From contig NZ_CP019288.1 in assembly GCF_009901525.1 (NCBI RefSeq), forward strand, positions 2,757,501-2,821,500: a DNA stretch of 64,000 bases. Direction: 5' to 3'. The position numbers and the translations under genes were made by a program. Below, one piece after another: positions 32,765 through 41,709 of the stretch (positions within the stretch are counted from its first letter, which is position 1; each line of letters begins with the position of its first letter). Source of the stretch: Kordia antarctica. Lineage in GTDB: Bacteria; Bacteroidota; Bacteroidia; Flavobacteriales; Flavobacteriaceae. The notes beneath the pieces are model-generated. The model searched no databases. It was given only the letters and a program-made list of their open reading frames with translations, and had not been told where the DNA came from.

Positions 32765-34891
32765 TTATCCTTTTACAATCGTTCTTTTCTTCTTTTTGAT
32801 GTTGTTGATTTGAATATCTCCTAATACGTTGATTGCTTCTTCTACGTACACATCTTTCGATAACTCTTCATGCCAAGCTTCTCTTTTGTCTTTTAAAGTA
32901 GAATCTTTTTTCATGAGCAATTCTTCATACGGCAATGATGTAAACGTCAATTGCGTATTGTAATCAGAAAGTGCTTTGAATCGTTTTGCATATTCTTCAT
33001 CTTCATCAGCTTTTTTCTTGTATACTGCATAGTTTAATGGATATTCATTCTCATCACGACGTTTTTTAATCCACTTTGCATTTTCTTCAATTAACTTTAA
33101 TTGTGCATTGTCTGCCATACGTTCTTTACTTCTACTAATCGTCTTTTCATAGTCGATATAACCGTCCCAAATTTCGTATTCTGCTGGCTCAATTTGATCC
33201 CAAGGTAATGGATTTTCCTGATCTTTTTCTCCTATGTCAATAAAACTATATTTATCAACGACAACGACATCACTTTTTACACCTTCTAATTGTGTTGATC
33301 CACCATTGATTCTATAAAATTTTTGCGTTGTCATTTTTAAAGCTCCAACATTTCCGTCGCCGCCTCTTACAAATCTGTTTAAGTCTACAATGTTTTGAAC
33401 CGTTCCTTTCCCGTAGGTTTGTTTACTTCCAATAACAACAGCTCTTTTGTAATCTTGTAATGCTGCTGCTAATATTTCAGAAGCTGAAGCAGATAATTCA
33501 TTTACTAAAATTACTAATGGTCCGTCCCATTGAATGCGACTGTCTTCATCGTTTAATACTTCTTTTCCATCTGTAGAGCTTTTTACTTGTACAACAGGTC
33601 CATCTTTGATAAAGAATCCAGCCATATCAACTACGGTTTTTAACGATCCGCCGCCATTATTTCTTAGGTCTATTACTAAACCTTCCATTCCTTGTTCTTT
33701 TAGACGCTCAATTTCTTTTTTTACGTCGCTTGCAGCATTTCTTTTGTTGTAATCTTCAAAGTTTACATAGAATTTTGGCAAGTTAATCACACCAAATGTG
33801 CGATCTCCTTTTTTCACAACCGCAGATTTTGCATAGGTTTCTTCAATTTCTACTAAGTCTCTTTTAATAGTAATTACTTCAATAGAACCGTCTACTTTTT
33901 TAACTGTTAAACTCACCAATGTTCCTTTTGGTCCTTTGATTAGTTTTACAGCATCATCCAATCGCATTCCTACAATATCAACTGATTCTTCGCCGTCTTG
34001 AGCTACTTTTAATATAACATCGCCAGCTTCTAGTTTTTTACTTCTCCACGCTGGTCCACCAGAAATGACTTCAAATATTTTTGCGCCTTCTGTACGTTTT
34101 TGCAAACGCGCTCCAATTCCTTCTAACGTTCCAGACATGCTCATGTCAAAACGATCTTTGTCTTGTGGTGCTAAGTATGAGGTATGCGGATCAAATTCTT
34201 CTACAATAGTGTTTATATAGATACTGAACCAATCTTTACGTTCTAAATCATCCATTAAATCATAAAACTCAACATATGTTTTTCCCGTAGATTCGCGCGC
34301 TTCTTTTTCCAACGTTACATCGTCTTTGAGTACGTGTGAAGCATCTTCTTTCTTCTTGTTCTTATCAACTTCAAGTTTGATGTCGTAGTTAGCCAATGTA
34401 GAAAATTTTAATTCTTTTCTCCAACGTTCTTTTAATTCGGCAACATCTTTCGCAAACGCTAACTTTTTATAATCTCTACTAATAGTTTCATCTTCGGTAA
34501 AGTCAAACGGTTTTGTGAGAAGTTCTTTTTGATACGTTTTAGATTCTTCCATACGTTCTAGCAAGCGCTTGTGTACAGTACTAAAAAACTGCACACCTGG
34601 TTCTTTAATTTCGTCGTCAATCTTATCTTTATATTGACTAAATTCTTCCAAATCGGCTGCTAAAAAGTAACGTCGCATCGGATCAACAGCGTTGATGAAG
34701 TCATTGTATACATTTTCAGAAAACTCATCATTGATTTCTTGTGGTTCAAAGTGCCATCTTCCTAATACATAAGAAATGAGGTCAACCAACGTTTTATCTT
34801 GTTCTGGATCATCAAATGATTTTTTTGCAAAGCCGCAAGACACCATTGCAAAGACTAATAGTGCCACTAAGTATATTTTATTCCTTTTCAT
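32765..34891 (-). CDS. prc: Carboxy-terminal processing (tail-specific) protease, S41
   Basis: 708-residue periplasmic S41 protease anchored by a lipoprotein signal (LLVFAMVSC). The ATG at 34891 is preferred over in-frame starts up to 34981 because it begins the signal peptide. N-terminal TSP helical domain (~30-220), PDZ domain (LEGIGARLQKRTEGAKIFEV, ~240-330), catalytic S41 domain with Ser in LSASASEILAAALQDY (~465) and Lys in SKQTYGKGTVQNIVDL (~490), then a C-terminal DUF3340-type part. Degrades or trims periplasmic proteins from the C-terminus. Confidence 0.95.
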   Translation of the reverse strand: MKRNKIYLVALLVFAMVSCGFAKKSFDDPEQDKTLVDLISYVLGRWHFEPQEINDEFSENVYNDFINAVDPMRRYFLAADLEEFSQYKDKIDDEIKEPGVQFFSTVHKRLLERMEESKTYQKELLTKPFDFTEDETISRDYKKLAFAKDVAELKERWRKELKFSTLANYDIKLEVDKNKKKEDASHVLKDDVTLEKEARESTGKTYVEFYDLMDDLERKDWFSIYINTIVEEFDPHTSYLAPQDKDRFDMSMSGTLEGIGARLQKRTEGAKIFEVISGGPAWRSKKLEAGDVILKVAQDGEESVDIVGMRLDDAVKLIKGPKGTLVSLTVKKVDGSIEVITIKRDLVEIEETYAKSAVVKKGDRTFGVINLPKFYVNFEDYNKRNAASDVKKEIERLKEQGMEGLVIDLRNNGGGSLKTVVDMAGFFIKDGPVVQVKSSTDGKEVLNDEDSRIQWDGPLVILVNELSASASEILAAALQDYKRAVVIGSKQTYGKGTVQNIVDLNRFVRGGDGNVGALKMTTQKFYRINGGSTQLEGVKSDVVVVDKYSFIDIGEKDQENPLPWDQIEPAEYEIWDGYIDYEKTISRSKERMADNAQLKLIEENAKWIKKRRDENEYPLNYAVYKKKADEDEEYAKRFKALSDYNTQLTFTSLPYEELLMKKDSTLKDKREAWHEELSKDVYVEEAINVLGDIQINNIKKKKRTIVKG

Positions 34892-35126
34892 AAAAGCTTG
34901 GATTTTCACACATTTTGTTTTTTCATTCACATAAATCAGCATTGTACTGATTCTCAATTTGAATACCATAACAGTATTCATGCCAACTATTTTAATTTTC
35001 TACTAAAATAAAGAAAAAACCATGCCATTTTTTAACATTGTTATTAATTTTTTGTTAAAGATGAAATGCTGTGTGTGTAAACGTTAAATTATGTACTTTA
35101 GCAACTCAAAATGAAGCACTTTTTTT

Positions 35127-35906
35127 ATGAAAGATAGACCGTTAATTTTAGTTACCAACGACGATGGTATTACCGCGCCAGGATTACGCGCACTGATTGA
35201 AGTAATGAACGAATTGGGCGATGTTTTTGTAGTAGCTCCTGATAGTCCACAGAGTGGAACAGGACATGCAATTACGTCAAATGCTACTATTTATTGTACC
35301 GCAATTACAATTGATGAAGGCGACCAGATTGAATATTCTAGTTCTGGAACACCTGTTGATTGCGTAAAACTTGCCGTAAACGAAATTTTGAATCGTAAAC
35401 CAGATATTTGTGTTTCTGGAATTAATCACGGTTCTAATTCTTCTATTAATGTAATTTATTCTGGAACCATGAGTGCTGCTGTTGAAGCTGGTATTGAGGG
35501 AATTCCTGCAATTGGATTTTCATTGTTAGATTATGATTGGGAAGCAAATTTTGAAGCTACAAAAAAGTATGTGAAGAAAATTACGCAAAAAGTACTTGAC
35601 CACGGTTTACCAGAAGGTGTTGTACTAAACGTAAACTTTCCAAAATTGAAAGAAAAAGATATTAAAGGAATTCGTATTTGCAGACAGGCAAAAGCGTATT
35701 GGGAAGAAGATTTTGATAAACGTACCAATCCGAACGGAAAACAATATTATTGGCTTTCTGGAAAATTTGTAAATAAGGATAAAGGACAAGATACGGACGA
35801 ATGGGCATTGGCAAACGGATATGTTTCGTTGGTTCCAGTAATGTTCGATTTGACGGCGCATCACGCCATTCAAAAACTTAATAGTTTAGGATTTAATGAA
35901 AAATAA
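35127..35906 (+). CDS. surE: 5'/3'-nucleotidase SurE
   Basis: 259-residue cytosolic nucleoside-monophosphate phosphatase. Metal site and family motifs are present: LVTNDDGITAPGLRAL at the N-terminus (Asp-Asp), SPQSGTGHAIT, CVSGINHGSNSSINVIYSGT and MSAAVEAGIEGIPAIGFS. It overlaps the next small membrane-protein gene by 11 bases, and lpxB follows, a common order in Flavobacteriaceae. Confidence 0.96.
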   Translation: MKDRPLILVTNDDGITAPGLRALIEVMNELGDVFVVAPDSPQSGTGHAITSNATIYCTAITIDEGDQIEYSSSGTPVDCVKLAVNEILNRKPDICVSGINHGSNSSINVIYSGTMSAAVEAGIEGIPAIGFSLLDYDWEANFEATKKYVKKITQKVLDHGLPEGVVLNVNFPKLKEKDIKGIRICRQAKAYWEEDFDKRTNPNGKQYYWLSGKFVNKDKGQDTDEWALANGYVSLVPVMFDLTAHHAIQKLNSLGFNEK

Positions 35907-36189
35907 AGAGATTATTTTTGGTGCTATTGTTGGACTACTTACAACCGTTTTGGGGACTTTTTTGTACTTATCATATGTGGCATATCAAGGAAATGCTAGT
36001 ATTGGTGCTGTTTGGGATTCAATTGTTCAACGTGAACAAATTAGTACCGTAATTGTGTATGGCGCAGCACTAAATTTTGTTGCGTTTTTTGGATTTTTAA
36101 AGTTTAATAAAGAAGCAAGCGCAAAAGGTGTATTGATTATCACAATTTTTACAGCCGTATTTGTGTTTGCGCATAAATTATTAGCCTAA
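35896..36189 (+). CDS. Small three-helix membrane protein between surE and lpxB
   Basis: 97 residues, three hydrophobic helices (IIFGAIVGLLTTVLGTFLYL, ISTVIVYGAALNFVAFFGFL, VLIITIFTAVFVFAHKLLA). No named family recognised, but a protein of this kind regularly sits between surE and lpxB in this group. Overlaps surE by 11 bases and ends 5 bases before lpxB, so all three are one operon. A helper in lipid A work is possible but unproven. Confidence 0.75.
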   Translation: MKNKEIIFGAIVGLLTTVLGTFLYLSYVAYQGNASIGAVWDSIVQREQISTVIVYGAALNFVAFFGFLKFNKEASAKGVLIITIFTAVFVFAHKLLA

Positions 36190-36194
36190 TTAAG

Positions 36195-37304
36195 ATGAAG
36201 TATTACATTATTGCAGGAGAAGCTTCGGGAGATTTGCATGGTTCTAATTTAATGAAAGCCATTGCAAAACAAGATTCCAATGCCGATTTCAGGTTTTGGG
36301 GCGGAGATTTGATGCAAGAAGTTGGTGGTATTTTAGTCAAACACTATAAAGAACGTGCTATTATGGGATTCATTGAAGTTATAATGAATCTCCGGAAAGT
36401 TTTAGGCATGATTTCTTTTTGCAAGAAAGATATTAAACAATATCAACCAGCTGTTGTCATTTTTATTGATAACTCTGGTTTTAACCTTCGTATTGCAAAA
36501 TGGGCAAAAACAGAAGGCTTCAAAACCAACTATTATATATCTCCACAAGTTTGGGCAAGTAGAGCTAGCAGAGTAGAAAGTATTAAGAGAGATGTTGACG
36601 AGATGTTCGTTATTCTTCCTTTTGAAAAAGAATTCTACAAAAAATATGATTATGATGTTCATTTTGTTGGTCATCCATTGTTAGATGCTATTGCAGATAG
36701 AAAACCTTCTGATCCAAAGAAATTTAAAGCAGCTTTTGGTTTGGATGAACGTCCAATTATCGCCTTACTTCCAGGTAGTAGAAAGCAAGAAATTACCAAA
36801 ATGCTTTCCGTGATGCTTTCCGTTGTAGAAGATTTCTCAAAATATCAGTTTGTAATTGCTGGCGCACCAAGTCAAGAGCAATCATTTTACGAAACGTTTA
36901 CTAAAAAATCGGCGGTTCATTTTGTGAGCAATCGTACGTATGACTTGTTGTCCGTTTCGCATGCTGCCTTAGTTACTTCTGGAACTGCAACTTTAGAAAC
37001 TGCATTGTATAAAGTACCGCAAGTAGTTTGTTATAAAGGAAGTGCGATTTCGTATCAAATTATAAAACGAATCATTACGTTAAAGTATATTTCGTTAGTG
37101 AATTTGATTTTAGATAAAGAAGTCGTTACTGAGTTGATTCAATCAGATTTCAATACAAAAAGATTGACCTCAGAACTCCATAAGATTCTGGATGAAGCAA
37201 CCAGAGTCAAGTTATTCACAGATTATTTTGCCTTAGAGCAAAAGTTAGGCGGAAAAGGCGCGAGTGAGAATGTTGCGAAGTTGATTTGTAAAGCTATTAT
37301 GTAA
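36195..37304 (+). CDS. lpxB: Lipid-A-disaccharide synthase
   Basis: Joins UDP-2,3-diacylglucosamine and lipid X to form the lipid A disaccharide on the inner face of the inner membrane (GT19). 369 residues, full length. Signatures: YYIIAGEASGDLHGSNLMKA, YISPQVWASRASRVESIKRD, HFVGHPLLDAIADRKPS, IALLPGSRKQEITKML and LVTSGTATLETALYKVPQVV. Third gene of the surE operon. Confidence 0.97.
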   Translation: MKYYIIAGEASGDLHGSNLMKAIAKQDSNADFRFWGGDLMQEVGGILVKHYKERAIMGFIEVIMNLRKVLGMISFCKKDIKQYQPAVVIFIDNSGFNLRIAKWAKTEGFKTNYYISPQVWASRASRVESIKRDVDEMFVILPFEKEFYKKYDYDVHFVGHPLLDAIADRKPSDPKKFKAAFGLDERPIIALLPGSRKQEITKMLSVMLSVVEDFSKYQFVIAGAPSQEQSFYETFTKKSAVHFVSNRTYDLLSVSHAALVTSGTATLETALYKVPQVVCYKGSAISYQIIKRIITLKYISLVNLILDKEVVTELIQSDFNTKRLTSELHKILDEATRVKLFTDYFALEQKLGGKGASENVAKLICKAIM

Positions 37305-37663
37305 TTGACTTTTTATAACACTTTTTGAACTATTTTAAAACAGTTAATTTAATAACTTCAGTTTTCAGTTTTTTATTTTCTTTCTCTTTGTTCGCACAAA
37401 GAATACTGAATCAAGTTCAGCACAGGCGTCAACAAAAGAAAGTGCGTTTTTCCAGAGGTGTTTCTAGTTTTTTCTCTGAAAAACTAGAACCGCATTCATT
37501 TTTCTAAATTTTTTCCAAGGCTTCAAAAATTCTTAACGAAAAAAGAATCCTACACTGCGGAAAAAGAATCCATTTCGTATTATTTTAAAACTTTGGTCAA
37601 TTTAAGAAACTTCTTTTATTCAGGGTTTATAAGATTTTGCTATTTTAGCTGAAAACATAGTAC
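37305..37663. repeat. Gene-free stretch with a ~200-bp dispersed repeat, copy A
   Basis: 37372-37570 matches the reverse complement of 49783-49960 at roughly 80%: shared blocks include ACAAAAGAAAGTGCG, TTCCAGAGGTRTTT, TTTTTCTAAATTTTYTCCAA and AAATTCTTAACGAAAAA. Copy A also has ~25 extra bases (37405-37430) containing TGAATCAAGTTCAG, another dispersed word. The 60-residue open frame 37325-37507 lies in the repeat and is not counted as a gene. Confidence 0.75.
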
Positions 37664-38191
37664 ATGATTCGCAAATTTCTGCTACTTCTCCTTTCCGTTT
37701 TTATAGTTTCTTGTGGCTCTTCTAAGAAAACATCTTCTAAAAGAACCGTTTATAAAAAGACAACTAGCGCAAAAACGACTTCACGAAAAGACACGAAAAA
37801 AACTTTTGATAAGGCAAATGCGATTGTGAAAACTGCCAAAGCTTATAAAGGAACGCGCTATAAATATGGAGGAACTACCAAAAAAGGAATGGATTGTTCC
37901 GGATTGACCTACGTTGCTTTTAAAGCAAATCAAGTACAATTGCCAAGAGTTTCGTATCAGCAAGCAACACGCGGAAAACGTATTAAATTGAGCGCTGTAA
38001 AAAAAGGCGATTTGTTATTTTTTAAAACCAATAAGAATAGAAAACGTATTAATCATGTTGGTTTGGTTGTAGCACATAAACGCGGAATTATTACGTTTAT
38101 TCACTCCACCACTTCTAGAGGTGTTTTGATTTCTTCTTTGGACGAACGCTATTGGAAAAATGCTTTTACTGAAGCGCGGAGAGTTCTTTAG
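37664..38191 (+). CDS. NlpC/P60 (C40) peptidoglycan hydrolase lipoprotein
   Basis: 175-residue lipoprotein (signal ending FIVSC, Cys17) with a Lys/Thr/Ser-rich linker (SSKKTSSKRTVYKKTTSAKT) and a C-terminal C40 cysteine peptidase domain that cuts stem peptides of peptidoglycan. Catalytic Cys in KGMDCSGLTYVAF (~77), His in RINHVGLVVAH (~128) and third residue His in TFIHSTTSRG (~144). Full length for the short spr-like class. Solitary gene between repeat blocks. Confidence 0.93.
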   Translation: MIRKFLLLLLSVFIVSCGSSKKTSSKRTVYKKTTSAKTTSRKDTKKTFDKANAIVKTAKAYKGTRYKYGGTTKKGMDCSGLTYVAFKANQVQLPRVSYQQATRGKRIKLSAVKKGDLLFFKTNKNRKRINHVGLVVAHKRGIITFIHSTTSRGVLISSLDERYWKNAFTEARRVL

Positions 38192-38562
38192 ACTGTTTTT
38201 TGTTGTTGATTCGTGGATTTGTTTATTTGTTTTTAGCTTGGTTGTGTTAGCTGGTTTGTCTGCAATGTTGATTTGTTAATTCGTCTTTTTGTGGATTTGC
38301 TTGCATTAAGCATTATTGAAATCAAAATACATTTTGATTGAAAATACCTAGCGAAGCTATCGAAATGTTGATTTATTTTTCACTTCCAACTCTCAACTCT
38401 CAACTCTCAACTTTTCACTTTTCACTTTTCACTTTTCACTTTTCACTTTTCACTTTTCACTTTTTTAACAACGCTTATGAAGTAAATACTACGCTTATAA
38501 AATTGCATCCTTTTTACAGAGTTTTTTGACTACTTTCATTTTGTTTTAAATAATTCTAGACA
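38192..38562. repeat. Gene-free stretch with heptamer microsatellite (ACTTTTC)n
   Basis: T-rich words such as GTTGATTTGTT fill the first part. From about 38409 to 38466 the heptamer ACTTTTC is repeated about eight times without error, preceded by two to three CAACTCT units. Such a tract close upstream (about 100 bp) of comEC could change length by slippage; no effect on a promoter can be shown from the sequence. Confidence 0.8.
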
Positions 38563-40599
38563 ATGAAGTGGCTCGATTTTACCATTACAAAATTAACGAT
38601 TTCCATAATCATCGGGATTTTGATTGGGTATTACTTTGAAATTTCTTGGGCCACTAGTTGTCTTATTTTTGGTGGATTTTTTATAATGCTGACTATTTTC
38701 TTTTGGATTGCCCGAAAGCAGTTTTTACAAACTATTGGTTTCGGATTGATCGCTTTGTTTACGACAGTAAGTTTGGGAATTGTGATTGAAAATTTTCATG
38801 AAGAGAAAAATCACGAAACACATTATAGCACTATAACTGCGATTGAAAATGTACAAATTCGCATTCGTGAAGTTTTAAAATCAAACACGTATTACAATCG
38901 GTATGTTGCAGAAATCTTAAAAATTAACAACAAAGAAACTTCTGGAAAAATACTTTTACACATTCAAAAAGATAATATTTTCAAACCATTACGCGTTGAC
39001 GCGATTTTGTATACAGAGATACTTCCCAAAGAAGTGAAACCTTCCTTAAATCCTTCCAATTTTGATTATAAAGCGTATTTGAATGATCGGTATATTTATT
39101 CTCAATTGTATTTGAAAACAGATGAATTTATCGTTTCTAAAACGTTTCCAAAAACAGTGTTTGGGTATGCAGATGCGATTCGCACAAAAATTCATCACAA
39201 CTTATTGAAAACTGGTTTTAAGGCAGATGAGTTAGCCGTTTTGGAAGCACTTTTGTTAGGACAGCGACAACAAATTTCGAAAGAATTACAATCAAATTAT
39301 GCAAATGCTGGTGCAATTCACATTTTAGCAATTTCAGGTTTACACATTGGAATTTTAGTATTATTGTTACAATTTTTATTAAATCCGTTGAGTCGTTTTA
39401 GATATGGAAAACTTCTGAAATTACTCCTAATGGTTTGCATTTTGTGGAGTTTTGCATTTTTATCAGGTTTGTCAGCTTCCGTAGTTCGCGCAGTTACGAT
39501 GTTTTCAATATTAGTGGTTGCGACACATTTTCACAGACAAACAAATACGCTTCAAGTATTGACGGTTTCTATGTTTTTCTTGTTGCTCTGCAAACCACAT
39601 TTTTTGTTTGATGTTGGTTTTCAGTTGAGTTATGCTGCGGTTTTTGCCATTGTTTGGTTGCAACCTTTGTGGAAGAAACTCTGGAATCCAAAATCGTTTG
39701 CACCGAAATCATTTTGGAGTTTACTCACCGTTAGTCTTTCCGCACAATTAGGCGTTTTGCCGTTAAGTTTGTATTATTTTCATCAGTTTCCTGGATTGTT
39801 TTTTATTGCAAATTTGACAATTATTCCTGTACTTGGAATTATACTCGTGTTCGGAATTATAGTTATTATGTTGGCTTATTTTGAATGGTTACCCGAATTT
39901 TTAAGTACAATTTACATCTTTATCATTCAACAAATGAACGCGTTTGTATCTTGGATTGCTTCACACGAACAGTTTGTGTTCGACAATATTTTCATTAGTT
40001 TATATCAAATGATTGGTTGTTATTTGATCGTAATTTCGTTTGCGCAGTATTTCCATCTTCCGAAAGGGAAACATTTAAAAATAGCATTCTTCAGTATTTT
40101 AATATGCCAAGGTTTATGGTTTTTTGATCGTTTTCAACAACAGCAAACAGAAGACTCTTTTACCGTTTTTCATCAAAATAAAACTTCTATTTTAGCTGAG
40201 CAACGTGGAACTTCTTTACAATTGTTTCACAGTTTAGATAGCATTTCTTTACAGAAGAATTATGTGGTGAATAATCAAATTAGCAACCAATCTATTGATA
40301 CTTTTTCTTTTGATCCTTTACAGAATGTATACCGTTTGAATGATTCCTATTTGTTGCGAATTGATAGTTTGGGCGTTTACAAGATTCCTGCCTTAACACC
40401 TGCATATATTTTATTGAGTAATTCGCCAAAGATCAACTTGAATCGCATGATTGATTCGCTTCAACCGAAATTTATTATTGCTGACGGAAGCAATTACACA
40501 AGTTATGTGAAACGCTGGAAAGTTGCTGCTGCGGAACAAAAAATCCCTTTCCACAGTACGCGTGAAAAAGGATTTTTTAGTGTTATTTTAGAGAAATAA
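38563..40599 (+). CDS. comEC: ComEC/Rec2-family DNA uptake channel protein
   Basis: 678-residue polytopic protein for passage of single-stranded DNA across the inner membrane during transformation. N-terminal helices with a DUF4131-type OB domain (~95-180; LHIQKDNIFKPLRVDAILYT), then the competence core (LGQRQQISKELQSNYANAGA, IHILAISGLHIGILVLLLQF, LSGLSASVVRAVTMFSIL). The C-terminal ~150 residues resemble a decayed metallo-beta-lactamase domain (AYILLSNSPKINL, KFIIADGSNY) without the HxHxDH metal motif, as often in Bacteroidota. No other competence genes are adjacent. Confidence 0.92.
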   Translation: MKWLDFTITKLTISIIIGILIGYYFEISWATSCLIFGGFFIMLTIFFWIARKQFLQTIGFGLIALFTTVSLGIVIENFHEEKNHETHYSTITAIENVQIRIREVLKSNTYYNRYVAEILKINNKETSGKILLHIQKDNIFKPLRVDAILYTEILPKEVKPSLNPSNFDYKAYLNDRYIYSQLYLKTDEFIVSKTFPKTVFGYADAIRTKIHHNLLKTGFKADELAVLEALLLGQRQQISKELQSNYANAGAIHILAISGLHIGILVLLLQFLLNPLSRFRYGKLLKLLLMVCILWSFAFLSGLSASVVRAVTMFSILVVATHFHRQTNTLQVLTVSMFFLLLCKPHFLFDVGFQLSYAAVFAIVWLQPLWKKLWNPKSFAPKSFWSLLTVSLSAQLGVLPLSLYYFHQFPGLFFIANLTIIPVLGIILVFGIIVIMLAYFEWLPEFLSTIYIFIIQQMNAFVSWIASHEQFVFDNIFISLYQMIGCYLIVISFAQYFHLPKGKHLKIAFFSILICQGLWFFDRFQQQQTEDSFTVFHQNKTSILAEQRGTSLQLFHSLDSISLQKNYVVNNQISNQSIDTFSFDPLQNVYRLNDSYLLRIDSLGVYKIPALTPAYILLSNSPKINLNRMIDSLQPKFIIADGSNYTSYVKRWKVAAAEQKIPFHSTREKGFFSVILEK

Positions 40600-41025
40600 A
40601 TTTAACTTAAAAAGTATTTTCAGCTTTCTCGTTGTAAAATTAAAACCGAAAACCTTTTGGTAACGTTCATTTTTGTCTTAACACAAAACCCTTCGACTGC
40701 GCTCAGGATAAACCAAGCCAAAAAAGTCAAGACGATCTATAGGAAATTGCTGCGCAACATTCTCTCATGCGCTTCATGCTTAAAGCTTCACTTTGCAATT
40801 CCGCTTTTCGTTCATTATTTCTGAAGATCGTCACTTTCACCTTTTGAACAAGCATTTAATATCTCATAATTATTCCAACAAAAGATATAACATCTTTGAC
40901 ACAAAATTTAGATTCTGGAATGTTGTAGCTACAAAAATTCTTAACGAAAAACTTTTCTATAATGCGGAAAAAAAATACGTTTCGAAGTAAGTTTTGAATT
41001 TTATTATATTCAATTGATATCAAGT
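40600..41025. repeat. Gene-free 426-bp stretch with repeat fragments
   Basis: Holds a REP-like CTTCGACTGCGCTCAGGA (40691-40708), a shorter relative of the dispersed repeat seen at 37.4 and 49.8 kb (40928-40990: AAAAATTCTTAACGAAAAAC then ATGCGGAAAAAAAATACG), and AT-rich DNA. Two overlapping short frames on opposite strands (40793-40990, 40856-41071) come from it and are not believed. Confidence 0.6.
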
Positions 41026-41574
41026 TTAGCTTTTGAATTCGTATATAAATTCTTTTTGATATTTCTCCCAAGCTTCTTTTGATTTGACTTCTTTGTATTT
41101 GTTAGTTTTGAAAAGTTTCAAGTAGACTTCCAATTGTTTTGGAATTAAATATCCTGCAATTGGTGCAATTAGCTTGAAATCATCATCAAAAAACACCATT
41201 GTCGGATATGCGCGTACACTTAAGAATCTAGCGAATTGATGTTGCGCATTTCGTTTATTTTTCTTTGCAGGATCATAAGTTGGGTTTGTAAAAGTATTTC
41301 CGTCAAACGTAACACTTGAATCGCCTTCTGCATTGAATTTGATCGCATAATAATTCTCGTTGATATATTTCGCTACATCAGGGTTTCCAAACGTATTTTT
41401 GTCTAACATTTTACACGGTCCGCACCAAGTTGTATAGACATCCATGATGATTTTCCGTGGTTCATTTTTCATCAACTCCTGCGCTTCTTCCATTGTTACC
41501 CAATTGATTTTTTGCGCATTTACAGTTGTAATGCTTACAAGAATGATACTAATTGCTATGATTATCTTCTTCAT
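41026..41574 (-). CDS. Exported thioredoxin-family protein
   Basis: 182 residues with signal peptide (MKKIIIAISIILVSITTVNA). Thioredoxin-like domain with the active site WCGPCKMLDKNTF (~50) and the cis-Pro region SVRAYPTMVFFDDD (~130). A ~40-residue insertion (GDSSVTFDGNTFTNPTYD) between the CxxC helix and the cis-Pro strand is typical of the Thioredoxin_7/DUF255-like group of Bacteroidota. Periplasmic disulfide reductase or isomerase; specific substrate unknown. Stands alone; its upstream region is short. Confidence 0.9.
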   Translation of the reverse strand: MKKIIIAISIILVSITTVNAQKINWVTMEEAQELMKNEPRKIIMDVYTTWCGPCKMLDKNTFGNPDVAKYINENYYAIKFNAEGDSSVTFDGNTFTNPTYDPAKKNKRNAQHQFARFLSVRAYPTMVFFDDDFKLIAPIAGYLIPKQLEVYLKLFKTNKYKEVKSKEAWEKYQKEFIYEFKS

Positions 41575-41655
41575 GATTTTTCCTTTTATAAAGCCTCAGT
41601 TGCAAACTCCGTGCCTACTTTACGCGTACAAGTTACAAATTGAGCTTGACATATT

Positions 41656-41687
41656 AAAAAAGCGTTTCCGAAAGAAAACGCTTTTTT
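41656..41687. terminator. Bidirectional terminator
   Basis: Perfect 12-bp arms AAAAAAGCGTTT (41656-41667) and AAACGCTTTTTT (41676-41687), 8-base loop. On the minus strand it lies 22 bases after the stop of the POT transporter at 41710. Confidence 0.85.
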
Positions 41688-41709
41688 AAAATATATATTG
41701 TTATTTTAA

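Noticed and set aside
37325..37507. 60-residue frame with a signal-like start
   Set aside because: It lies in the dispersed repeat also found inverted at 49.8 kb; the hydrophobic start is chance from T-rich sequence.
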